From NCBI GenBank assembly GCA_016779015.1, contig JADHOK010000040.1:1-11526 (forward strand): a DNA stretch of 11,526 nt. The letters are read 5' to 3'. Source of the stretch: PS1 clade bacterium. Its GTDB lineage: Bacteria > Pseudomonadota > Alphaproteobacteria > RS24. The notes beneath the pieces are model-generated. The model had not been told where the DNA came from. It ran no database searches and saw only the letters and a program-made list of their open reading frames with translations. Numbering within the stretch: the first letter of the stretch is position 1; each line of letters opens with the position of its first letter. The position numbers and the translations under genes are program-made. Shown one piece after another: positions 6,001 through 11,526 of the stretch.

Positions 6001-6603
6001 TTAACAAAAGCCGGAAGCCTTTAAATAATCATGCGCCTGAATGACGCTTTGCAGCTTGTCTTCATGGGTGCGGTCGCCACCATTGGCGTCGGGGTGATAT
6101 TGTTTGACCAGAATTTTGAACTTTTTGCGCACATCATCGCCGCTCGCCGTCTCCGATAGCTCCATGACATCAAGCGCGCGTTTTTGCCCCGATGTGACTT
6201 TCGAGCCGGCGGCGGCTCTTTGCTCGGCATTGACCTCATTGAAACCGGCTTCGCCCATAATTTCCAACGGGTCTTGAAACTGCCAATCCTCAACCTTGCT
6301 GCCGCGGGCGCGGCGTGTGCCCATCGACCAAGTGGGGCGGTGGCCGGTCTGGGCGGCGCGGCGAAAGCTTTCCGCTTCGGCCTGAGACATGCCCTCAAAA
6401 TAATTATAGCTGCGATTATATTCGCGCACATGGTCGTAGCAAAAATGCCGCCTTGCATTGGCTTGCGGGCCGGCGGGGGCAGGGTAATCGCCGGATTTCA
6501 GACATTCCGGCCAGTCGCACCGTGAGCCGTCCTCGACCATTTGCGCGCGTTTTTCTTCGCGCGCCGTGCGTATCATATCGAAATATTTCGAGTTCAAATT
6601 CAT
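6001..6603 (-). CDS. DnaJ-like protein with zinc-type cysteines and C-terminal J domain
   Basis: The 200-residue protein carries its J domain at the C-terminus (about 142-197), with the HPD motif at 170-172 in KQYHPDANGGDRTHEDK. It is preceded by C29-x4-C34 and C55-x2-H58, which look like one zinc site. The intervening KSYNYF-type segment (here REYNRSYNYFEGMS, 60-73) is conserved in alphaproteobacterial proteins annotated as DnaJ-domain proteins. J domains stimulate DnaK ATPase and bring it to a client; zinc binding is inferred from cysteine spacing. I chose the ATG at 6603 because MNLNSKYFD matches the family N-terminus and a promoter candidate lies just upstream. An in-frame ATG at 6732 would add 43 residues, and the site before 6603 is weak (AGG). 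It heads the cobS-cobT transcript, so a chaperone role for that complex is a reasonable guess. Confidence 0.88.
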   Translation of the reverse strand: MNLNSKYFDMIRTAREEKRAQMVEDGSRCDWPECLKSGDYPAPAGPQANARRHFCYDHVREYNRSYNYFEGMSQAEAESFRRAAQTGHRPTWSMGTRRARGSKVEDWQFQDPLEIMGEAGFNEVNAEQRAAAGSKVTSGQKRALDVMELSETASGDDVRKKFKILVKQYHPDANGGDRTHEDKLQSVIQAHDYLKASGFC

Positions 6604-6720
6604 GAACCGGCCTGTCTGTGCCGCGCGCCTATGCGTCTCGAGCGGCTGGTTAAACTTAAGCGGCAGTCTTGTGTCGGAAATGACACGGTACCTTGTTTCT
6701 GGTCTGGAAACCCTGAACGC

Positions 6721-6748
6721 GATATATGTCATTTATCCGCAAACACAA
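6721..6748 (-). promoter_or_regulatory. Candidate promoter of the DnaJ-like-cobS-cobT operon
   Basis: Read on the minus strand, TTGTGT (6743-6748) and TATATC (6721-6726) are separated by 16 nt. A start near 6714 would fall downstream of the alternative ATG at 6732 and upstream of the ATG at 6603, which supports the shorter protein. A GTGTC/GACAC inverted repeat (6671-6686) lies in the resulting leader. Confidence 0.4.
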
Positions 6749-6796
6749 ATCGGCTTTTCGACGCGTAAAGCATTGCGAAAAAGGCCGGAGGACTGC

Positions 6797-7081
6797 ATGA
6801 CGCAAACTTATACGATTATAGAACAAAAATTGAGCGACACCTATACGCCGGAGCATTTGCTGGTGAGCGATGAGTCGCACCTGCATAAAGGCCATGCCGG
6901 TGCGCGGCCCGGCGGCGAGACGCATTTTCGCGTGCATATGGTGTCGGCCCTATTTGAGGGGATGAGCCGCCTCGACCGGCAGCGCCATGTGCTGGATTGT
7001 CTGGCGGCTGAGCTGGAAGGCCCGGTGCATGCGCTGGCGCTAAAATTGCAAAGCCCGCGCGAGGCTGCAAAAGACGCTTAG
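6797..7081 (+). CDS. bolA: BolA family protein
   Basis: The 94-residue protein has the BolA pattern: LLVSDESHLHKGHAG (21-35), GGETHFRVHMVS (39-50), FEGMSRLDRQRHVLDCLA (53-70) and GPVHALALK (75-83). BolA proteins partner with monothiol glutaredoxins in iron-sulfur cluster handling and also affect cell shape and stress responses in bacteria. His78 in VHAL matches the invariant C-terminal histidine; the GH at 32-33 fits the N-terminal loop of BolA1-like members. The start has a strong GGAGG six nt upstream (6788-6792 region). The gene is divergent from the DnaJ-like gene and convergent with the CorC-like gene, whose stop overlaps its own by 4 nt. Mono- versus iron-linked function cannot be separated from sequence alone; no glutaredoxin gene is adjacent. 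Confidence 0.94.
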   Translation: MTQTYTIIEQKLSDTYTPEHLLVSDESHLHKGHAGARPGGETHFRVHMVSALFEGMSRLDRQRHVLDCLAAELEGPVHALALKLQSPREAAKDA

Positions 7082-8349
7082 CCCAATTCGGAAATCCGCA
7101 CCTGCATGATGCGATTGCGCTGACGCCCCATAATGCGGAAGCGCAGGCCGTGAAATTCGAACACTTGACCGATATCGGGAATAACCCGAGATTCTTGAAT
7201 AATCAGTCCGGCCACCGAGCTTGCGTCGTCATCGGGCAGCGTCCAGCCCATTTCGCGATTGAGGTCGCGCACCGATAACGCGCCCGAGACTTCCAGCGTG
7301 CCATCGGGGCGACGCCGCAGCATATTATCGGGGCGGTCGTGCTCGTCATCAATAGAGCCGACAATCTCCTCGAGAATATCCTCCATGGTCACCAGACCCA
7401 TAAGCGCGCCATATTCATCGATCACCAATGCGAAATGCGCCTTTCTTTCGCGAAACGCATTGAGCTGTTCGGAAAGCGTTGTCGTCTCGGGCACAAACCA
7501 AGGCGGGATAGCGATATTTTCAATCGAAATGCCGGTCGCCCCGATCGGGCTATTGGCCAAAGCGCGCAGCAAGTCTTTGGCGTGCAGCACGCCGATAATG
7601 TTTTCCGGCTCATTGCGCCAAAGCGGGATGCGCGTATAGGGGCTGGCCAGCACAGCGGCGACAATCTCATCCGAGGGCAGCTCGGCATCGAGGGTCAAAA
7701 TGGCGCTGCGGTGAATCATAATTTCTTCCAGCGTGGTGTCGCCAAGGTCAAGAATGCCGCCCAGCATATCGCGGTCGCCTTTGTGCACCGCGCCTTCTTG
7801 GTGATGCAAATCAATGGCCCCGCGAATTTCCTCATGCGCCGGCACCAGCGAGACAGCGGCGCTTTTGGCCAAACCGGTGAGGCGCAATATGGTGCCGACA
7901 AAGAAACTGAGCAGGCGGGTGATGGGGGCCAGCACCACCACCAGCACGCGCAACGGCCCGGCGGCGCGCATCGCCGTCACATCGGGCGCCAGAATGGCAT
8001 AGGTTTTCGGCAGCACTTCGGCAAACACCACGACCATGACGGTCATCATCAAAGTGGCATAAACCACACCGCTTTCGCCAAAAGCTTCGAGGAACAGCCG
8101 TGTCGCCAAAGCCGAGGCGAGAATATTGACCAGATTATTGCCCAGCAAAATGGCCGATAAGAGGCGCTCTTTTTGCTCCAGAAGAAAAATCACCCACCGC
8201 GCGCGGCGTTGGCCTTCTTGCTGCAATCGCAAAATACGCGCTTTGCTGGTGGCGGTCAGCGCGGTTTCAGAACCCGATAGAAAAGCCGAGATAATGAGCA
8301 AAAGGAATATCAGACCGGCCGTCCATAACACTCCAGCAGAAATCGTCAT
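7078..8349 (-). CDS. CNNM/HlyC-CorC family membrane protein with CBS pair
   Basis: The 423-residue protein has the three-part CorC/HlyC layout. A DUF21/CNNM transmembrane domain covers about 1-155, with hydrophobic segments near 7-26, 65-85, 97-117 and 132-152, and the conserved SGSETALTATSKARI (25-39). A CBS-domain pair spans about 205-335, including YTRIPLWRNEPENIIGVLHA (238-257) and ALVIDEYGALMGLVTMEDIL (307-326). A C-terminal CorC_HlyC domain covers about 345-423. Family members are linked to magnesium or cobalt efflux and resistance; the old hemolysin name is misleading. Its ATG overlaps the aroB stop as ATGA, implying translational coupling at the end of the aroK-aroB operon. Its TAA overlaps the bolA TAG on the other strand. 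The transported ion is not determinable here. Confidence 0.93.
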   Translation of the reverse strand: MTISAGVLWTAGLIFLLLIISAFLSGSETALTATSKARILRLQQEGQRRARWVIFLLEQKERLLSAILLGNNLVNILASALATRLFLEAFGESGVVYATLMMTVMVVVFAEVLPKTYAILAPDVTAMRAAGPLRVLVVVLAPITRLLSFFVGTILRLTGLAKSAAVSLVPAHEEIRGAIDLHHQEGAVHKGDRDMLGGILDLGDTTLEEIMIHRSAILTLDAELPSDEIVAAVLASPYTRIPLWRNEPENIIGVLHAKDLLRALANSPIGATGISIENIAIPPWFVPETTTLSEQLNAFRERKAHFALVIDEYGALMGLVTMEDILEEIVGSIDDEHDRPDNMLRRRPDGTLEVSGALSVRDLNREMGWTLPDDDASSVAGLIIQESRVIPDIGQVFEFHGLRFRIMGRQRNRIMQVRISELG

Positions 8350-9467
8350 GCGTCCTGCGCTCCTTGCGCCAGCAGAAAGTCCCTAAGTTCGGCCGGCGCG
8401 ACATTATCGGCGATGTAAGTGTCGCCGAGGCCGTGCGCCAAAATAAAACGCATTTTGCCGTTTTGCACTTTTTTGTCTTGGGTCATCGCTTCGATGAGCG
8501 CGTCGGCGGCAAATTTGCCGTCGCCAATGGCGCTCATTTCGGTAGGCAAGCCGCTGGCCGCAATATGCGCTTTGACGCGTGTCGCATCGCCGCTCGGGCA
8601 ATCGCCGCGCGCCGCCGAGAAGGCGAAGGCCAGCACCATGCCATAAGCCACCGCCTCGCCGTGCAGCAATGTATTGTCATATCCGGTCAGCGCTTCGAAA
8701 GCGTGGCCGAATGTATGGCCGAGATTGAGCAGGGCGCGCTCGCCCGTTTCGCGCTCATCGCGCGCCACAATAGCGGCTTTGGCGCAGCAGCTTTGGGCCA
8801 CCGCTTCGACCGTTGCGTCTTCTTCCAATGCCAGCACGCGCGCGCCGTTTTCTTCCAGCCAAGCGAAGAAATCGGCATCGCCCAGCGCGCCATATTTGAC
8901 AATCTCGGCATAGCCCGCGCCGATTTCGCGCGGCGGCAGGGTTTTCAGCACGTCCATATCGGCCAACACCAAATCGGGTTGGTGAAACGCGCCGATTAGG
9001 TTTTTGCCGCTTTTGGCATTGATCGCGGTTTTGCCGCCAATGGAGCTGTCGACCTGCGCCAGCAAGCTGGTGGGAATTTGGATAAAGCGCGTGCCGCGGC
9101 GCAATATGGCGGCCGCGAAACCGGTCAGGTCGCCGACCACGCCGCCGCCCAGCGCGACAATGCAATCATTGCGTTCAATCTTCTGCCCCAGCAGCCAGTC
9201 GCATAAATCGGCCAGACGGTCAAAATTCTTGCTGGCTTCGCCGCTCGGCACCAGATAGCTGTCATGCTCAATGCCGGCATCGCTAAGCGCGCTGCGCAGC
9301 ACCGGCAAATGGCTGTCGGCGAGATTTTCATCGGCGACAATGGCCAGCTTGGGGCGCGACAGAAGCGGCGTCATATAGCTCGCTGCACGCGCCAACACGC
9401 CGCTGCCAATGATAATCTCATAGGCGCGGTCGCCAAGTTCTACCTTCACGCTGTGTTGGTCACTCAT
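8346..9467 (-). CDS. aroB: 3-dehydroquinate synthase
   Basis: The 373-residue protein catalyses the second step of the shikimate pathway, converting DAHP to 3-dehydroquinate with NAD and a divalent metal, in the cytoplasm. The NAD-binding region shows VALGGGVVGDLTGFAAA (104-120) and the following PTSLLAQVDSSIGGKTAIN (132-150). Lys153 and Lys155 in AKSGKNLIGAFHQP lie in the substrate loop. Metal ligands fit Glu188 in GYAEIVKYG, His251 in LGHTFGHA and His269 in LLHGEAVAYG. All expected active-site elements are present and the length is normal. The ATG at 9467 has no strong ribosome binding site and follows the aroK stop by 50 nt, so expression likely depends on the aroK transcript. Its stop overlaps the start of the CorC-like gene. 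Confidence 0.98.
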   Translation of the reverse strand: MSDQHSVKVELGDRAYEIIIGSGVLARAASYMTPLLSRPKLAIVADENLADSHLPVLRSALSDAGIEHDSYLVPSGEASKNFDRLADLCDWLLGQKIERNDCIVALGGGVVGDLTGFAAAILRRGTRFIQIPTSLLAQVDSSIGGKTAINAKSGKNLIGAFHQPDLVLADMDVLKTLPPREIGAGYAEIVKYGALGDADFFAWLEENGARVLALEEDATVEAVAQSCCAKAAIVARDERETGERALLNLGHTFGHAFEALTGYDNTLLHGEAVAYGMVLAFAFSAARGDCPSGDATRVKAHIAASGLPTEMSAIGDGKFAADALIEAMTQDKKVQNGKMRFILAHGLGDTYIADNVAPAELRDFLLAQGAQDA

Positions 9468-9517
9468 AATCTGGCTTTAGAGAAATGCCGCCATTTTGTC
9501 CAGTCGCGGCGAAACGC

Positions 9518-10069
9518 TTAAGCGGCATAATGCGCATCCAGCGCCACCAATAGGCGCGCCACGGCTTGCTCGTGCGTGCCGCCGCCAACGTCAACCCGCA
9601 AAGCGGCAGTGGCATATACCGGGCCGCGCGTCTGCATCAATTCGGTGAGCTTGGCCTCGATATTCTGCCCTTTCAAAAGCGGACGCTTGTCGGGCTTTTT
9701 CTTCACCCGCTTGACCAGCTCGGCCAGTGGCACGTCGAGCCAAACCGAAAGCGCCTTTTGCTGCACCAGCGCCCTTGTCTGGTCATCCATAAACGCGCCG
9801 CCGCCAAGCGCCAGCACCATAGGGCCGTCATCCAGCAGCCGCTTGATGACGCGGCGTTCGCCATCGCGAAAGGCAGCTTCGCCGTGTTTTTCGAAAATCT
9901 CGGCAATGCTCATGGCAGCGGCTTTTTCGACCTCGGCATCGGCGTCGAGAAAGGTGGTCTCCAGTGCTTCGGCCAAGCGCACGCCGAGGCTCGATTTACC
10001 GGCCCCCATCATGCCGATAAGCACGATTGGCTGCGCCTTAATGGCGTCGCGGTTTTGTAGCTTTGTCAT
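9518..10069 (-). CDS. aroK: Shikimate kinase
   Basis: The 183-residue protein phosphorylates shikimate with ATP, the fifth step of the shikimate pathway. Numbered from the ATG at 10069, the Walker A is GMMGAGKSS (19-27, Lys25). Shikimate-binding residues fit Asp44 in FLDADAEVE, Arg68 in AAFRDGERRV and the triple Gly at 89-91 in LALGGGAF. The lid region carries KKKPDKRPLLKG with Arg129. TRGPVY (147-152) provides the later conserved arginine. Length is normal for AroK. A GTG at 10087 would add six residues (GTG-GGG-CCA...), but neither start has a clear ribosome binding site, so I prefer the ATG. It is first in the operon aroK-aroB-CorC-like, giving the familiar alphaproteobacterial pairing of these two aro genes. 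Confidence 0.96.
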   Translation of the reverse strand: MTKLQNRDAIKAQPIVLIGMMGAGKSSLGVRLAEALETTFLDADAEVEKAAAMSIAEIFEKHGEAAFRDGERRVIKRLLDDGPMVLALGGGAFMDDQTRALVQQKALSVWLDVPLAELVKRVKKKPDKRPLLKGQNIEAKLTELMQTRGPVYATAALRVDVGGGTHEQAVARLLVALDAHYAA

Positions 10070-10106
10070 GCGCGTGAATGGCCCCACAGGTGAAATTTTG
10101 CGCCCC

Positions 10107-10139
10107 TATATATAAGGCACGATTGCTGCTAAAAGCTAA
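10107..10139 (-). promoter_or_regulatory. Candidate aroK promoter
   Basis: On the minus strand a TTATATATA run (10107-10115) provides several possible -10 hexamers about 40 nt before the aroK ATG. The matching -35 region 17-18 nt upstream is poor (GCTTTT at 10131-10136 or TTAGCT at 10134-10139). It falls on the motif GCTGCTAAAAGC (10125-10136, plus strand), a close copy of which covers the -35 of the divergent promoter. Confidence 0.4.
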
Positions 10140-10177
10140 CGTGAGAAGGGTCAAGCTGTCCAGTTTAACGGCGCTTC

Positions 10178-10196
10178 GCGGCTGCCTAAAAGCCGC
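10178..10196. promoter_or_regulatory. Inverted repeat over the -35 region of the small membrane-protein promoter
   Basis: GCGGCT (10178-10183) and AGCCGC (10191-10196) form a perfect 6-bp inverted repeat with a 7-nt centre. It contains GCTGCCTAAAAGCC (10181-10194), which repeats GCTGCTAAAAGC (10125-10136) with one inserted base. Placement over a weak -35 is what a regulator binding site would show, but no regulator can be named. Confidence 0.4.
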
Positions 10197-10210
10197 CTTA
10201 ATGCTATAAT
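10182..10210 (+). promoter_or_regulatory. Extended -10 promoter of the 45-aa membrane protein gene
   Basis: A perfect TATAAT (10205-10210) is preceded by TGC (10202-10204), an extended -10 element. The -35 position 17 nt upstream reads CTGCCT (10182-10187), a weak match, as is common for extended -10 promoters. The start would be near 10217, giving a leader of about 23 nt. Confidence 0.7.
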
Positions 10211-10239
10211 AGTCAAGAGATTCGAAAAGGAGCGCTCGC

Positions 10240-10377
10240 ATGGGAACACGCCAATCAGTCATTATTGTTCTTGCGTTCGCCGTATTGATCGGCGGGGTGG
10301 TGTTTTTATCGCGCGCCGTAGAGCCGCCGCGCCAAACAGAGGTTGAGGTGCTGGACAATTCGGATTTCCAGCGCTGA
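10240..10377 (+). CDS. Small single-pass membrane protein, 45 aa, unknown
   Basis: The ATG at 10240 is preceded by AAAAGGAG (10225-10232), an excellent ribosome binding site 7 nt away, and by an extended -10 promoter, so this very short gene is well supported. The 45-residue product has a short positive N-terminus (MGTRQS), a hydrophobic segment VIIVLAFAVLIGGVVFL (7-23), then a hydrophilic, acidic C-terminal tail containing EPPRQTEVEVLDNSDFQR. A membrane anchor with the tail outside the cytoplasm is the likely topology by the positive-inside rule. It ends in two adjacent TGA codons. A larger secreted-protein gene starts 17 nt after its first stop, so the two are probably one transcript and may act together. 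I do not recognise a family. Confidence 0.75.
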   Translation: MGTRQSVIIVLAFAVLIGGVVFLSRAVEPPRQTEVEVLDNSDFQR

Positions 10378-10394
10378 TGAATTGAAAAATCTTA

Positions 10395-11526
10395 ATGTTT
10401 GAACACGCTGCCAGAAATTTGCGCCCGTTTAAATGGGCGAGCCTTTGGGTCGGTGCGGCAATTTTTGTCGTGGTGTCGGCACAGGCGCAAAACGCCATGC
10501 GCGCGCCGCTCAATATTGTGCCGCCGGCCATGCAGCAGGCCATTGGTCAGCCGGTAACGAAAAATAACGCCACCGATAAACTGGCTCCGCGCGTGGCAGC
10601 GCGGCAATCGAAACGCGCCGTGCGCGCCGTGTCGGCTGCGCCGGGCTCGGAGAGCGGCATTGTGCAGGTCGGCCAATTGGGGGCGCTGCAAGACGCACCG
10701 ATTGGACTGGAGACCGGCTATGGCAGCAATTTATGGCGCGGCGCACGGCTGGCTTTCATCGTTGGCCAAATGGCGCGCTTGCCTGAGGAGCTGCCCTTGG
10801 CGGCGCTGCGCGAAGCCGAATTGAAATTGCACCGCTCGACCACGGCGGTGCCGGTCGGCACGGTCGATGGCACAAGCTGGTATGCGGCGCGGCTGACGCG
10901 TTTTTTGGCGCTTGGCGATACCGCCTCGGTATTGGCGCTTGAGGCGTTGACCGGCGCTGTGTCGAGCGACCCTTATGCAGCGCGCGCCATTGCGCAGGCC
11001 AATCTGGGCCGCGGTGCCGGGGAGGCGGCCTGTGCCGTGCCCGCGCCGCGTCGCGGCACGCGCGGTTATGCCGACACGCTATCTTTCTTTATGCAGCTTC
11101 TGGTCTATTGCCAGTTGCGCGCCGGTGAATTTGAAAAAGCCGGCCTGACGTTGCAGTTGAATGAGAAATCATTGGGCGCGGATAAGTTTTACCGCGAGCT
11201 GGCATTTTTAATGGCGGCGCAAGCCACGCCTGAATTCGGCACAGTAGCAGATGTGGAGGCGGCGAAAGCGGCGGCGCAAGAGCCGCCATTGGTGGTGCCC
11301 AGCGTCTTGACGCCGACGCAATTGGCGCTGCTGCAATTGGCCGGTTATGGCATCACCGCGCCGCTCGACCAGGTACCGCCCTATTTTATGCAGGCTTTGG
11401 CCGAGGATTATGCGCAGCCGCCGCTGACGCAATTGGGCGCGGCGTTGGCCGCCATGCGCCATGGCAGTCTGACGGCGGAGCGGTTTTCGCAATTGAGCCA
11501 ATTGGTTGATTTGACGGCTTTTCAGC
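10395..11526 (+). CDS. Secreted or periplasmic helical-rich protein, unknown, 3' end missing
   Basis: The frame is open from the ATG at 10395 to the right edge (377 codons and one extra base), so the C-terminus is outside the window. The N-terminus looks like a signal peptide: Arg/Lys at 7-13, hydrophobic core ASLWVGAAIFVVVSA (15-29), and an AQA cleavage site after residue 31. A Pro/Ala/Arg-rich stretch (about 36-85) follows, then a long region rich in Ala, Leu and Gln that looks helical. Cys213 and Cys239 could form a disulfide in the periplasm. Paired cysteines in helical repeats are something I recall from uncharacterised alphaproteobacterial proteins encoded near aroK, but I cannot confirm that relation. 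No clear ribosome binding site precedes the ATG, which suggests coupling to the 45-aa gene just upstream. Confidence 0.75.
   Translation, partial: MFEHAARNLRPFKWASLWVGAAIFVVVSAQAQNAMRAPLNIVPPAMQQAIGQPVTKNNATDKLAPRVAARQSKRAVRAVSAAPGSESGIVQVGQLGALQDAPIGLETGYGSNLWRGARLAFIVGQMARLPEELPLAALREAELKLHRSTTAVPVGTVDGTSWYAARLTRFLALGDTASVLALEALTGAVSSDPYAARAIAQANLGRGAGEAACAVPAPRRGTRGYADTLSFFMQLLVYCQLRAGEFEKAGLTLQLNEKSLGADKFYRELAFLMAAQATPEFGTVADVEAAKAAAQEPPLVVPSVLTPTQLALLQLAGYGITAPLDQVPPYFMQALAEDYAQPPLTQLGAALAAMRHGSLTAERFSQLSQLVDLTAFQ

Noticed and set aside
7339..8160. 273-codon plus-strand frame opposite the CorC-like gene
   Set aside because: His/Gln-rich shadow of the opposite strand with no domain or start signal.
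10262..10746. Overlapping minus-strand frames opposite the 45-aa gene and secreted protein
   Set aside because: The plus strand has promoter, ribosome binding site, membrane segment and signal peptide; the minus frames have none of these.

Overview
The window looks like a piece of an alphaproteobacterial chromosome. The genes are GC-rich. The run aroK-aroB-CorC-like-bolA-DnaJ-like-cobS-cobT-rpmB is, from memory of such genomes, a typical alphaproteobacterial neighbourhood, and the leftmost partial gene is a SUV3-type helicase of the kind common in that class. I cannot place it below class level. I see no insertion sequence, phage gene, tRNA, rRNA, CRISPR array or other sign of recent transfer, so most of the window is conserved housekeeping DNA.

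Left part (1-2706): the N-terminus of a SUV3/MgpS-like helicase runs off the left edge on the minus strand. A 358-base non-coding interval follows, with a perfect 15-bp palindrome near its right end. Then comes a two-gene plus-strand unit (acyl-CoA dehydrogenase and a PaaI-type hotdog thioesterase, 3 nt apart). Next is rpmB (ribosomal protein L28) with a near-consensus promoter, a hairpin in its leader and an intrinsic terminator.

Centre (2707-6796): an AT-rich interval carries a previously unlabelled 54-codon reading frame for a small basic membrane protein. Facing it is the minus-strand operon DnaJ-like, cobS, cobT (transcribed from about 6.7 kb down to 2.98 kb). It encodes a J-domain protein with zinc-type cysteines, an AAA+ ATPase and a VWA/MIDAS protein. 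CobS and CobT are the two chaperone-like subunits of aerobic cobaltochelatase, but CobN, the chelating subunit, is not in the window.

Right part (6797-11526): bolA runs divergently from the DnaJ-like gene and ends tail-to-tail, with a 4-nt overlap, against the minus-strand operon aroK-aroB-CorC-like gene. That operon combines two steps of the shikimate pathway with a CNNM/CorC-type membrane protein. aroB and the CorC-like gene share an ATGA stop/start. A 170-bp divergent control region separates aroK from a plus-strand pair: a 45-aa single-pass membrane protein with a very good promoter and ribosome binding site, and a large secreted or periplasmic protein of unknown function that runs off the right edge.

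The points most worth a second look are the two small membrane-protein genes, the unknown secreted protein paired with one of them, the repeated motif over both -35 regions of the aroK divergent promoter, the rpmB leader hairpin, and the CobST pair sitting with a J-protein rather than with other cobalamin genes.
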